Assembly: GCA_029931535.1 (NCBI GenBank)
Contig: JAQPZY010001675.1
Span: forward strand, 8,615,001 to 8,679,000
Direction: 5' to 3'
Length of the DNA: 64,000 bases
Origin: Margaritifera margaritifera
Lineage: Eukaryota > Mollusca > Bivalvia > Unionida > Margaritiferidae
Shown one piece after another: positions 35,421 to 45,063 of this stretch (within the stretch, counting starts at the first letter, position 1; each line of letters opens with the position of its first letter). The notes under the pieces were generated by a model. It saw nothing but the letters and a program-made list of their open reading frames with translations, ran no database searches and was not told the origin of the DNA. Made by a program: the position numbers and the translations under genes.

Positions 35421-36271
35421 CCTTTAATTCAAAGTTTCAAAAGAAGGAATACGGATACTATCGGATGTCTCAAATGACATTTCCTCCGCGTACGAGTGTC
35501 AGTTCTCTCTTAAATCCAACGTGAAACTTCCAAAGCGTGTACATTACCTTTGCCTGCATATGTATATTTTACATCTATGAAGGGTTATTCCAGCACTTCC
35601 TTATCTTGAATATCAAGATCACAAACGAAACACAAGATAAATTGAAGGTCAATTTATCGGCTTTTTGTTTGAAGCGGTACAGGGTCAAGTACATGTATTA
35701 AAATGGCTATAAATTGCATAACTCAACTCTGGTCGATAAGAGAACCAAGTTTTATTATTACGACTGCATGTAAGACAGGTTGTTTGCCGGCAAATTACAA
35801 AAATAATCCCGACAATTGTATCTATTCAAGGGGACTTTTACCCTTCAGAAGCTATGACAACGTGAAAGTTTTGTTCTTAAAAAGTTATGGATCCTACTCT
35901 TGTCTGTGCACTATGCGCGCTTGGATCCCACTCGTGTCTGTATACTATGCGCGCTTTAAAAAATTTACGCAGATAACAATTTACAGACGTTGGTTGAACT
36001 AAATAACTAAATAAATACATAAATATATAAATAAATAAAAAATATTGCAAGAATTTTTTTACATTTCATCACGGTTTTGTTTTTTTATGTATATTGATCA
36101 TGTCGTTATGTGTGTAAGTTTCATTCACGAATGAAATAAGAACATGATAAGAACCTAATTTGTGCTCAGAATGAAAGTTTAGAATCCCATATGAACGAAG
36201 ACATTGCGTTCTTTTACACACTTGCACAAAGGTGACCAGAATCTTTCTTTAGGATATTGAAAAGTAAGTAA
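35421..36271. other. No gene recognised
   Basis: Contains an ATG-started frame of 99 codons (35703-36002), without a recognisable motif, that includes two diverged copies of a GTCTGTNNACTATGCGCGCTT block. No coding support. Confidence 0.4.
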
Positions 36272-36322
36272 GATACGATCATGGACGTTCGCAGGAATTT
36301 TTCCGGGGGGAGGGGGCGGAAA

Positions 36323-36564
36323 AAGTGGCGGCGCGAGGGTTCGAGGCAACTGGGGGCAATGTTCTTTAGTAGCGCCCCTACCGAGTCGCCCGGGGGCAAT
36401 GTTCTTTAGTGGCGCCCCTACTTTGCCACAAAGAAAAGTTTTTATGTCAGTTGCCACCCCCACCCCACATCTACCTAAAAAAAGCTCCCAAGCTCCAAAC
36501 GGCGCCCCCCTCGCCTGGGGGAAATCGCCTCCCTCCGATCCCCCTCCCCGTCGCACCGCCACTG
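36323..36564. mobile_element. Non-autonomous hAT-type element, family 1, second copy (nested)
   Basis: Shares with 15225-15478 the GTGGCGGCGCGAGGGTT start, the doubled GGGGGCAATGTTCTTTAGT blocks, the AGTTTTTATGTCAGTTG middle and the CACCGCCACTG end. The terminal C is lost on the left. No clean target duplication remains. Confidence 0.85.
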
Positions 36565-36616
36565 AACGACAAGGCATTTTCGTGGGTGGGGGGCGGGGTC
36601 AAAGCCAAAGTCAAAG

Positions 36617-36618
<2 letters not shown>

Positions 36619-36690
<72 letters not shown>
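36619..36690. repeat. (TA)n microsatellite
   Basis: About 36 TA units inside the outer miniature element. Confidence 0.97.
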
Positions 36691-36691
<1 letters not shown>

Positions 36692-36733
36692 TGTACAACT
36701 GCCCACCCCCCTGCGGACGCCCATGGATACGAT

Positions 36734-37150
36734 ATACACGAAAAACAATCCACATGATGGATCTTATTTGCTATTTTCTCTCTCATTTTACCTTCTTTTT
36801 TCTACACAAATGACTTTTGTAAGCTATATATACGATACAGAACTGATCTCCTCAATAAAATATGTTTGTTCGGCTGAGGTTGGGTGATTTTGACTATCTT
36901 GTGGTGGAAATAAATCATAATGTAAGACGAAGTTCTAATCTCTCCGATTAGCGCGCATCCAGAAATATATATTTAATCAAAGTAATCGAGCATTAAAGCA
37001 TTTTTAAAATACTGAAAAGATTTACAATAATTTTAAAAGATATGAGAGTCGAAAAGAAATACATAGAATCCATAAATCAAGTTAACATATTAAACTGGTG
37101 ATACAGAAACGAAATCGGAAGAAATATTATTTACAACATCAAATAAGCAA
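36734..37150. other. No gene recognised
   Basis: Anonymous AT-rich sequence between the nested miniature element and the 53/54-bp array. Confidence 0.5.
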
Positions 37151-37372
37151 GATCAGTTACATTCATCTGATCCATCCAAATTGTATTAAGTCACGGAGTA
37201 GAAGGATCAGTTACATTCATCTGATCCATCCAATTGTATTAAGTCACAGAGTAGAAGGATAAGTTACATTCATTTGATCCATCCAATTGTATTAAGTCAC
37301 GGAGTAGAAGGATCAGTTACATTCATCTGATCCATCCGATTGTATTAAGTCACGGAGTAGAAGGATCAGACA
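37151..37372. repeat. 53/54-bp minisatellite, 4 copies
   Basis: Unit GGATCAGTTACATTCATCTG-ATCC followed by ATCCAATTGTATTAAGTCAC-GGAGTAGAA. Each unit contains the inverted pair GGATCAG...CTGATCC. Confidence 0.94.
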
Positions 37373-37479
37373 ATTTGGATAAGTTAACAAGAAAGTAGTT
37401 AGTTCGAGTTATTACTTTGGTTCATCTCTTGCCAAGAAGAATCGAACTGTAGAAGAATTATACCACCATTTCACTACAG

Positions 37480-37666
37480 CAGTGGTCCCCAACGCGGTGC
37501 CCTCGGGCGCCATGGCGCCCGCCAAGGTTTTTTGCGTGCCCGCAGAAGGGGTTATAATGAATAATAAAAAAATTTAAAAAATGGGTCAAGTTAATTGGTC
37601 GGTGCCTGCCACTCTCTCATAAACTCACAAATGTGCCAGTAGGCACAAAAAGGTTGGAGACCCCTG
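37480..37666. mobile_element. Non-autonomous hAT-type element, family 4
   Basis: Ends CAGTGGTCCCCAACG and GTTGGAGACCCCTG are inverted repeats, flanked by a perfect 8-bp duplication CACTACAG (37472-37479 and 37667-37674). CAGTGGTNCCCAAC ends are typical of hAT elements widespread in animals. Body 187 bp, non-coding. Confidence 0.93.
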
Positions 37667-37674
37667 CACTACAG

Positions 37675-38554
37675 AAATGTATATCGCTTAATTTACTATG
37701 AATTTATTCCTCACACATACCCTTCACATTTTTTAAAATTAAAATTATATTTTTTCAAGCAGTTTCTGATACATTCAAGAGACTAGGCCAATAATTAGTA
37801 TAATCATCATTATTGTCTTCTTCTTCTCTTGTGCACCACTGTATATTTGTATTGAATTCATGACATAATCAAGTTGTATTTGTGTCTTCCTTACATAAGA
37901 GTATGTAATCGGATTGTTTCTATACTATCAGTCTGTAGACTTAATAAACAAACCAAGCAAATGATCTGACAGAGAGATAACATTAAATCCCTCTGCATTG
38001 AATATATGGTATATAATAAATATTTTTGTTGTAATCCTGACACTGATTTGTAAGGTTTACTACATTGTTCCATCCAATGAGTTATTCAATTCCAGGCATG
38101 AGGTCTGTGACCTTTAAGTGACCCTATTTAGACTGGCTCAAAACATATGAGTAAAGAATAATTTTATGTTACTATTAGGAATGTACTAATATATTTCATA
38201 TAAGTAATATAAACTGAAAACACACATGTAAAAGTCCTTAAATTAACACACCTTAGATGTTGTCATTATTTTGAAAATCCGTTACAAGCATTAGTGAAAG
38301 GCTGTTCCTGATGGTGACAAAGTACAGGAAAGATGCAGTAACAATAGAGCTATCCCAAATCATTTAGTATATTCTTAGCATACTGAATCCATGGTAACGA
38401 TCAAAGACCCAAATTTGTCATTTCATTAGATGCTGACTTCTGTTCTGTTCTCTTCTGATACCCATGTTGATTTTATAACAGTGCTGGGCTTGCGGCACAT
38501 TTTTTGCCATTTTTGCCTAGGAAATCTTTTTCATTTTAGATGCACTGTTTTAAA
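37675..38554. other. No gene recognised
   Basis: Anonymous sequence, with T-rich stretches and no motif that I can support. Confidence 0.5.
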
Positions 38555-38715
38555 TGACTTGAGGAATAACGTTACATGACTTGAGGTATAATGTTACAAT
38601 GATTTGAGGTATACCGTTACATGACTTGAGGTATAATGTTACATGACTTGAGGTATAACGTTACATGACTTGAGGTATAACGTTACAATGACTTGACATA
38701 AAACGTTACAATGCG
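38555..38715. repeat. 22/23-bp minisatellite, about 7 copies
   Basis: Degenerate unit GACTTGAGGTATAACGTTAC plus AT or AAT. Confidence 0.93.
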
Positions 38716-39154
38716 AAATCTTTTCATATCCATGTAATCTATTATTTCCAAGTTGGCTTTGAAATAAAGTATTATAATCTTCTTCATCTTCCTATATGTC
38801 TCTGAGATATACAGCTCGCGAAGGACTTCAAATTTTTATCAGATAACAATTTATTTATGCTATGTTATGAAACAAAAACGGGAAAGCTGCGTTTAAGCTG
38901 CAACTTTTTAAGTAAAAATTAGGTTCCTGACCATAAAATGTAAATGTTTTACTTTCTATTTCACCAAATTGTTCAAAGCTACTGAATGAGTAGAAAGTAA
39001 AAATCACGGGATCAACGTTAAACTTTTTATTTTATTTGTTCAAATTATGTAATAAATTGTTTTAACCTAATATTTCTTCAGTTGTCAGTAGATAATTTAA
39101 AAGATACGGGTACGGTCCTTCACTTTTTTTAAAAAAAGAATATGTTATCAGAGA

Positions 39155-39155
<1 letters not shown>
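38716..39155. other. No gene recognised
   Basis: Anonymous AT-rich sequence. Confidence 0.5.
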
Positions 39156-39156
<1 letters not shown>

Positions 39157-39207
<51 letters not shown>

Positions 39208-39233
39208 TAAGAATAATAATAATAATAATAATA
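39157..39233. repeat. (AAT)n microsatellite
   Basis: About 25 AAT units with two substitutions. Confidence 0.96.
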
Positions 39234-39554
39234 AGTTGTAGTAGTAGTATTACAATCGTCAGCCCATAAAGTATTAAAATGATGAACAAAAAAAGAACGG
39301 CTAAGAGTATTATTTCATCGATATAATAAAATAATTTTACAAGTAAAAATTTAATCTAACAAATTATGAAAAGGATGAAATAGTACTTACCAAAGTCTGC
39401 TATTCTGCCTCTTGAAAACGTTAGCATTATTTACAATCTTTCTGCTGGTGTTATAATCGTTTCTTCAATTTGTACTTCACAGTGTTCCTTTATGGCATAC
39501 AAATGCACGATGCATCTGAAAAAGAAAATGAATTTCCCCACTGAATGGGCAAGT

Positions 39555-39870
39555 GCAATATATATCACCGTGCTGTGAGTCTAGAGTATCACTCACAGTT
39601 TTTAACACCGTGCTGTGAGTCTCGAGTGTCACTCAAGACTTTTATTACGACTCAATGGAATCCCAATATTCCAGTTATCTTTCATCTTTTCTTCCATGCT
39701 TGACACAAAATATCAGCATAATTCCTGACTTTTTGCAGCTGTTTGTTAATCTTTCATTATTGTAAGGGGCAATTTTTCTTTTTCAACCTCTGTCTTTGGT
39801 AGTTTGTTTTTTTCCATACCAATCTTGTTTTGTGTTTTCTAAGTATGTATGAATTGTATTAACCAGTCTT
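39555..39870. repeat. Dispersed repeat, copy 1
   Basis: Begins with a tandem pair of CACCGTGCTGTGAGTCT blocks about 55 bp apart, then CTTCCATGCTTGACACAAAA, TTTTTGCAGCTGTTTGTTAA and CATACCAATC...AAGTATG. The same succession, diverged, appears at 61030-61385. No target duplication or coding sequence seen, so the nature of the repeat is unknown. Confidence 0.5.
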
Positions 39871-40300
39871 AACTTCTGTAGGGGTCAATTTTACCGAATT
39901 CGGCATGCTGAGATCGGTGCAGGGAAAGTAAACACAGACACGTGTATGTCTGAGGAAACCATGGAAAAGGATTACTGCAATCTGATTAAAATCGAGATCT
40001 ACTTATAATAAGTGGATTTGACAAGCACCGATAAAGTTTCATGTGTTGCTGGCCTTTGGAATTCCCGGTCCACTTATTTTTAGTACACCATCAGATAAAG
40101 CGGTGTATTACGTGTAAGGGAGAGTTGTCATTAGAAACTGTATATTCCGAATGAAGCTTTTCACTTTCATAAATGTGAAAGCTGCAGTTTGATTGGTGAA
40201 TCGAAAGGTTAACAGAACGTAACGTCGTATCGGTGTTTGACTCTTCTCTGTTATGTCGGGGGGCTCGATTATAATCAGATTGGGGTTTGGTTTGGTATTT
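39871..40300. other. No gene recognised
   Basis: Sequence 5' to the plus-strand end of the SINE. The minus-strand frame 40091-40474 runs through the SINE and is not a gene. Confidence 0.45.
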
Positions 40301-40492
40301 GACGGCACAGCAACACATGAAGGTAATTAAATACCGAGACATTTGGAGTGATGTGCATTGCACGGGGACATACCACGGTAGCCGAATCAGGCTGACCCGA
40401 TGGCATGATTCAAACCCGCACCCTTCTGGGTTAGAGGGGGGGGGGTGGTTAGGGGATTGAAAGCGCTCAACCAATCCTCTCGTGATAACATT
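40300..40492 (-). mobile_element. tRNA-derived SINE-like element
   Basis: On minus, an A-box-like TGGTTGAGCGCT (40462-40473) is followed after about 45 bp by a B-box-like GGTTTGAATCA (40406-40416), the spacing of an internal pol III promoter. The sequence then continues with ATCGGGTCAGCC and TATGTCCCCGTGCAATGCAC-type sequence, which resembles the body of tRNA-derived invertebrate SINEs. A C-rich run lies between the boxes. The 3' boundary and family are uncertain and no target duplication was identified. Confidence 0.6.
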
Positions 40493-42678
40493 TTGATGTT
40501 ACCTAATACTTAAAACGAAAATAGAGACTAAATAAAATCTTAGTATTATAATTCAAATTCCCGCTTCAATAAACCATCTAGATTTTAGTATAAAGTTGAC
40601 CCTTATTTTTAAAGAGGAAATTTTTTTAAGTGAGATCCAATGTATTTTCTCCATGTAAAACATAAATAGACAACAAACTTCTTTTGAAGAAATAAGAAGT
40701 AATGATTACTGATTAAATTGTACTTTCTAAATAATGATTTCTAAAATTTTACGTTGAACATTTTCTAAGATTAGATTGTAATTCTTCATTAAAGGTCATC
40801 TGACTAGGATTACATCAGCAAATTATTCTTTAAAATAGAAGATACCAAAGTATGATCAGCGATATTATATGCTCAAAGCTTGAGATAGACAATAAGTAGT
40901 CAAGAAAAGAGCATGTAAAATTAGTATTTCATCCATCATCTTTTCCGGACACTCCTATTTTCCATCACAATCAAGCATAATTTTGTGGAACTTATCACGT
41001 GTAGAAAATAAATCTCTACCAGTATAGATCGATGTTTTTGATAAGCACCTTGCAAATAATTTGTAGATGAAGTCATAGACTCCATGCCAATAATTTCTGT
41101 ATATCTCGTGGCTCTACAGTAAAAAAAAAAAAAAAAAAAAAAATTACTAGAATAACTACCGATAGTGGCTGTTGTAATTTTGTACAAATATATTGTTATA
41201 AATTTTATCGAGACCACCCAATGAAAAGTGGATAATCATCATCCTACATAATCGAATTTAAGATAACACCGTTAATACTGGATTGAAAACACAACAAGAA
41301 CATCACTGGTACTTTACTTTAGAAAAGTACCAAGAGAGGACAAGAGTGAAATTGCACGAAACAGGGTCTGTACTTACCTTACTTTACCTCTGCGGACCTA
41401 TATAGGAGATAGGAGTGTACAACTTGTAAGAGGTAAACAGGGACGAGTGTTGTTAACCCAACCTCTGATGCAAAGAGCTCGTGTGACAGAAAGGTTTTAC
41501 AGTTATCCTTCTAAAGACTCTATCTATTTGGTGTTGTAGAGACCCATGAAAATTCCAAAAATAAGAGCTTATGTTTCTCGGTCTTGCATTACATTTGTTA
41601 TCTGTCTTCCCTATTATCTGAGACAGATTGATCCTAAAACAAACGTAAACACTGTCTAAAGAATGTTGGACAGTTATAGACTAAATAAATAGCTTATGTT
41701 AAATCTATGATCTTTCCTTTGCTTAAAGGTAAAGTGGTACAAATACAGCATGTACCGTCAGGTTGCCATAAAGACTATTCCTTCTTAATAAAGTTTCAGC
41801 CACCTCTCAAAATCCACGGGACTCTGCCAAACCAGTACTTTATTTCGATGTTGGTTTATGTTTAGCAATCGTGAAAACTTGCTATAGCACTTGTTTGTAT
41901 TTAATAAAGATCTAATGAAAATACCAACCAAATACACTGATAGGAAATCAGTCTCCTTTCCGAAGTGAAAATCGACAGCTATTATATTCTTGACTTTTAG
42001 TTTCATAGCTCTGATCAATGCGATAAGATAGCTTGATTATCCTACTAGTTTTTAGCATTGTTTGGCAGTTGTCTCCAGACAAAATAGTCAGCCATCCTAC
42101 CTTCTGATGGAATTCGCTCTCGCATTACACCCCCAGACGTATTGTGTGCACTATGGACCTTTTCGTTCCCCGATTCAGACGTTTCGCTCACAAGTGAAAC
42201 CTTTGGAAACAGAACCAGTCTAGAAATCTTATGGTACACTCACGGTATCTAGAGATTTACAAGAGTGATGGTTGAGTATAGCTGTCCGAAAAAAAGGAGA
42301 GAAAGAAAAAATCACTAAACTTTTGTTTGACTAATTGGATTGGTCCCTTTCTTTTTGCAATGTTTTTAAACTAGTACCTCGTGTAGGAAACGCTAGCTTA
42401 TTTTTTTCTGCAATTCTTTGAAATGAAGTTTTATCTCACAAGAATAAGGGAAGCTTTTTGCATCAATCCGATAAATACGTATTCATATTTGGGTTGAACT
42501 GTTTTGTAAGACAGTTCAGTGTTAGTTCTCGTGTATTTGCCACGCGCGGGAATTTAGCGAGTCAAGTTAACAACATGTATCATTTTAAAGCGCTTAGATT
42601 ATGAGGGAGAAAAATATTGTTATTTTTCTCATCAAATCCAGAGGTCAAGTCAAATAAAAAATACAAATTATTTCAATA

Positions 42679-42679
<1 letters not shown>
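40493..42679. other. No gene recognised
   Basis: 2.2 kb of anonymous AT-rich DNA with an A23 run (41121-41143). Minus-strand frames 40936-41217, 41785-42018 and 42045-42239 have no recognisable motif. Confidence 0.45.

Positions 42680-42731
<52 letters not shown>
42680..42731. repeat. (CA)n microsatellite
   Basis: 26 CA units. Confidence 0.97.
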
Positions 42732-42734
<3 letters not shown>

Positions 42735-42774
42735 TAGTATTGAAAAATAACGGAATCTACTTCTAAATCAAATG

Positions 42775-42972
42775 TCCTATTCAAATAATAGGTGGCAGAA
42801 AATGTCCTATTCAGATAGTAGATGGCAGAAGATGTCATATTCAGATAGTAGATGGTAGAAAATGACCTATTCATATGGTAGAGGCAGAAAATGTTCTATT
42901 CAAATGGTAGAGGCAGAAATGTTCTATTCAAATGGTAGAGGCAGAAAATGGCCTATTCGAATAATAGATGCC
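42775..42972. repeat. 29/30-bp minisatellite, about 7 copies
   Basis: Degenerate unit GAAAATGTTCTATTCAAATG plus GTAGAGGCA; earlier copies read GTCCTATTCAGATAGTAGATGGCA. Confidence 0.92.
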
Positions 42973-43990
42973 AGACAAATTAACACCCACTATGTGGGCA
43001 TGATTTCTTCTGGTCTCCACACAAGCAAATTCTCCAAAGAGCCAGAATAACATGCAGACGGAAGGCATTGGTACACCAAACCCTCTCGTTGCAGTTCCAT
43101 TGTCAGCAATGCTAGACTGAACTAAGCATAGCTTGAACCCGGTTGGTTCAACATCAGTATTGCTATTTCCGGTCAACTGTAGTTTACTGAACCGTTTAGT
43201 TCTTTATTTATGAATATCGCACGAAGTTCTATCATATACGTGTGCATACATATGAAATATCAACGATTGTATATCATATAAGTGTGCGTACATAAGAAAT
43301 GTCCACGAATGTATATTATATATGTGTGCGTACATACGAAATATCCAAGCAGATACATTGAAATATATCCATGATAAGAATCATTATATGAGATCACAAA
43401 ATATTGAAACCATTCTTATAATTTACTAAAAACAAAGATGCATAGTTTATAATAAATGTGATCACCAAAAAATAAAAGTAAACACTCTCTAATTAAAACA
43501 ATACAATACAATGCTAAATGTAACTGACGTATAGAATATTACGAATCAATCAATAGAATGCATATACCCTACCTACCAAACCTGCATGATTAAAAATAAA
43601 GTTGAATTACAAAAATACCTTTTCAGTTGCAAATAGGACGTGGCCGTCAAAGACACCTCCGCTACTAAGAAAATGAAGCGCTTTGTGCCTACACTAAAAC
43701 AACTCTTATATATCCATATGAGCTAAAACCACGAATTAAAATTGACAATTCGTTTACCTCCGATTTATTTAAGGTTAAATGTTAGATTATTGAAATGAAC
43801 GACATAAATTGTAATGGTAATGGTGGAGGTCGACATATTTAGTATAGGTCTAACCTACCTTTTCTACGCATTGACAGTTTAGAATGTAATCTAACTGAAT
43901 ACAAATTTATGGAATTCCGCTTTAAAATATGTGTCTGGGGTTTTCAATGAATGTAAATACCCCCAAACGTAGTGAATGCTGTTTTTTATG
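42973..43990. other. No gene recognised; short 3-copy repeat
   Basis: Three diverged units of about 50 bp at 43230-43350 share GTGTGCGTACATA. The rest is anonymous AT-rich DNA up to the LINE. Confidence 0.45.
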
Positions 43991-45063
43991 CTGATGGAGG
44001 TACCAAATTAATTTTTGTTTCACAAAGTATGAAAATGTATGCTTAATTGGGGATCTCATCCATGATCTTTTAAGTACGGAGAAAAGTCAAACCCTTAGGT
44101 CAATCTTTGACACTTTTAATTTAGCAAGTGTCAAAGGGAACCCTACTTGCTATGGTAAAGACTGCCGCGCCCCGTTCCCTGATAGATATCATTGTTACAG
44201 ACAAATCACAGAACAAAAGTTTCAAATGTGGCGAAAGTGACTGGCATCACATGACAGCCACAGCATCAAAATGTGGCGTAAGTGATTGATATCACATGAT
44301 AGCCACAACATCAAAATGTGGTGTAAGTGACTGGCAATCACATGATAGCCGCCACATCATTAAAATGTGGCTTAAGTGACTGGCATCACACGATAGACAA
44401 AACATTAAAATAATACCGTGTTTCAAACACACGTGTGAAAATCACTTTCAGAAGCTACAGAAACTGTAATTTGAAAAACTTACGTGATGATGTTCATCAA
44501 ATTCCTATTTACGCCATTGACAAATTTGGTGATATTGACGATAGATATTCAGCATATATAAAGCTACTTTTGTTTGTCACTCATAATCAAGCTCCAAAAA
44601 AGAATTAAAAAGAAAGAAAAGACGCGCCTCCCTACATGAACAGTGACTTTAGAAAGACCATATAAAAATACTATGATCCATAACAAATACAAAAATATAA
44701 AACTCAACCACTCCGGGAAACATAAAAAAAACAAAACGTAGAGCCTTGTCACCAAGCTTAGAAGACACTCTATTAAACTTTATTTCTTTGAAAGGTGTTA
44801 CGCCTAAGGAAATTTTCGCAAACCATTAAACATTTTTTTTAATCTACATATCCAAAAGCTCAGACTGCAACATCATTCTGATGGAGGGTGATGCCCAGAT
44901 TACTTATCAAACTAAAGTCTGCGAAAGATTTAATGAGCATTACATTAACAGTGTATACACACAAAAAAAAAATATTGGGTGAAACGAATTCACTCAGTAC
45001 TCTACTATTCATGACAATTGGTGTTCGTCCTTCGAGTTCAAAGATGACCATGACATCACTAAC
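43990..45063 (+). pseudogene. Plus-strand LINE: endonuclease end and linker (5' piece)
   Basis: Broken plus-strand frames read GDLIHDLLSTEKSQTLRSIF and FDTFNLAS (about 44050-44130), NPTCYGKDC, then LIDIIVTDKSQNKSFKCG and ESDWHHM at about 44230-44250, the Ser-Asp-His region of an apurinic-type LINE endonuclease. This is followed by linker pieces (KTRNYF/TKLRRHSIKLYF near 44760-44790; ILMEGDAQITYQTKVCERFN near 44875-44935). The piece stops at about 45063, where a minus-strand LINE begins. The same plus-strand element appears to resume at about 47370. Many stops and shifts; inactive. Confidence 0.7.
44226..44402. repeat. 45-bp tandem repeat within the endonuclease relic, 4 copies
   Basis: Unit GTGGCGTAAGTGACTGGCAT then CACATGATAGCCACAACATC-AAAAT. 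Its translation repeats CGxSDWHHMxAT, so the repeated segment is the Ser-Asp-His active-site strand of the LINE endonuclease. The period of 15 codons preserves the frame. Confidence 0.9.

Larger units (their letters stand above)
36280..36725. mobile_element. Miniature hAT-type element, family 3, carrying a nested element
   Basis: Left end CATGGACGTTCGCAGG and right end CCTGCGGACGCCCATG are inverted repeats matching at 14 of 16 bases. The perfect 8-bp flanking duplication GATACGAT lies at 36272-36279 and 36726-36733. The interior consists of a family-1 miniature element (36323-36564) and a long (TA)n (36619-36690). The open frames through here (36179-36577 minus, 36399-36813 plus) are artefacts. 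Confidence 0.88.

Noticed and set aside
35703..36002. 99-codon plus frame as a gene
   Set aside because: Contains an internal imperfect duplication and no recognisable motif.
36179..36813. Proline- and glycine-rich frames of 94-134 codons
   Set aside because: They are translations of GC-rich miniature transposons and (TA)n, with inverted-repeat ends and target duplications explaining the sequence.
40091..40474. 127-codon minus frame
   Set aside because: Runs through the SINE, including its pol III boxes.
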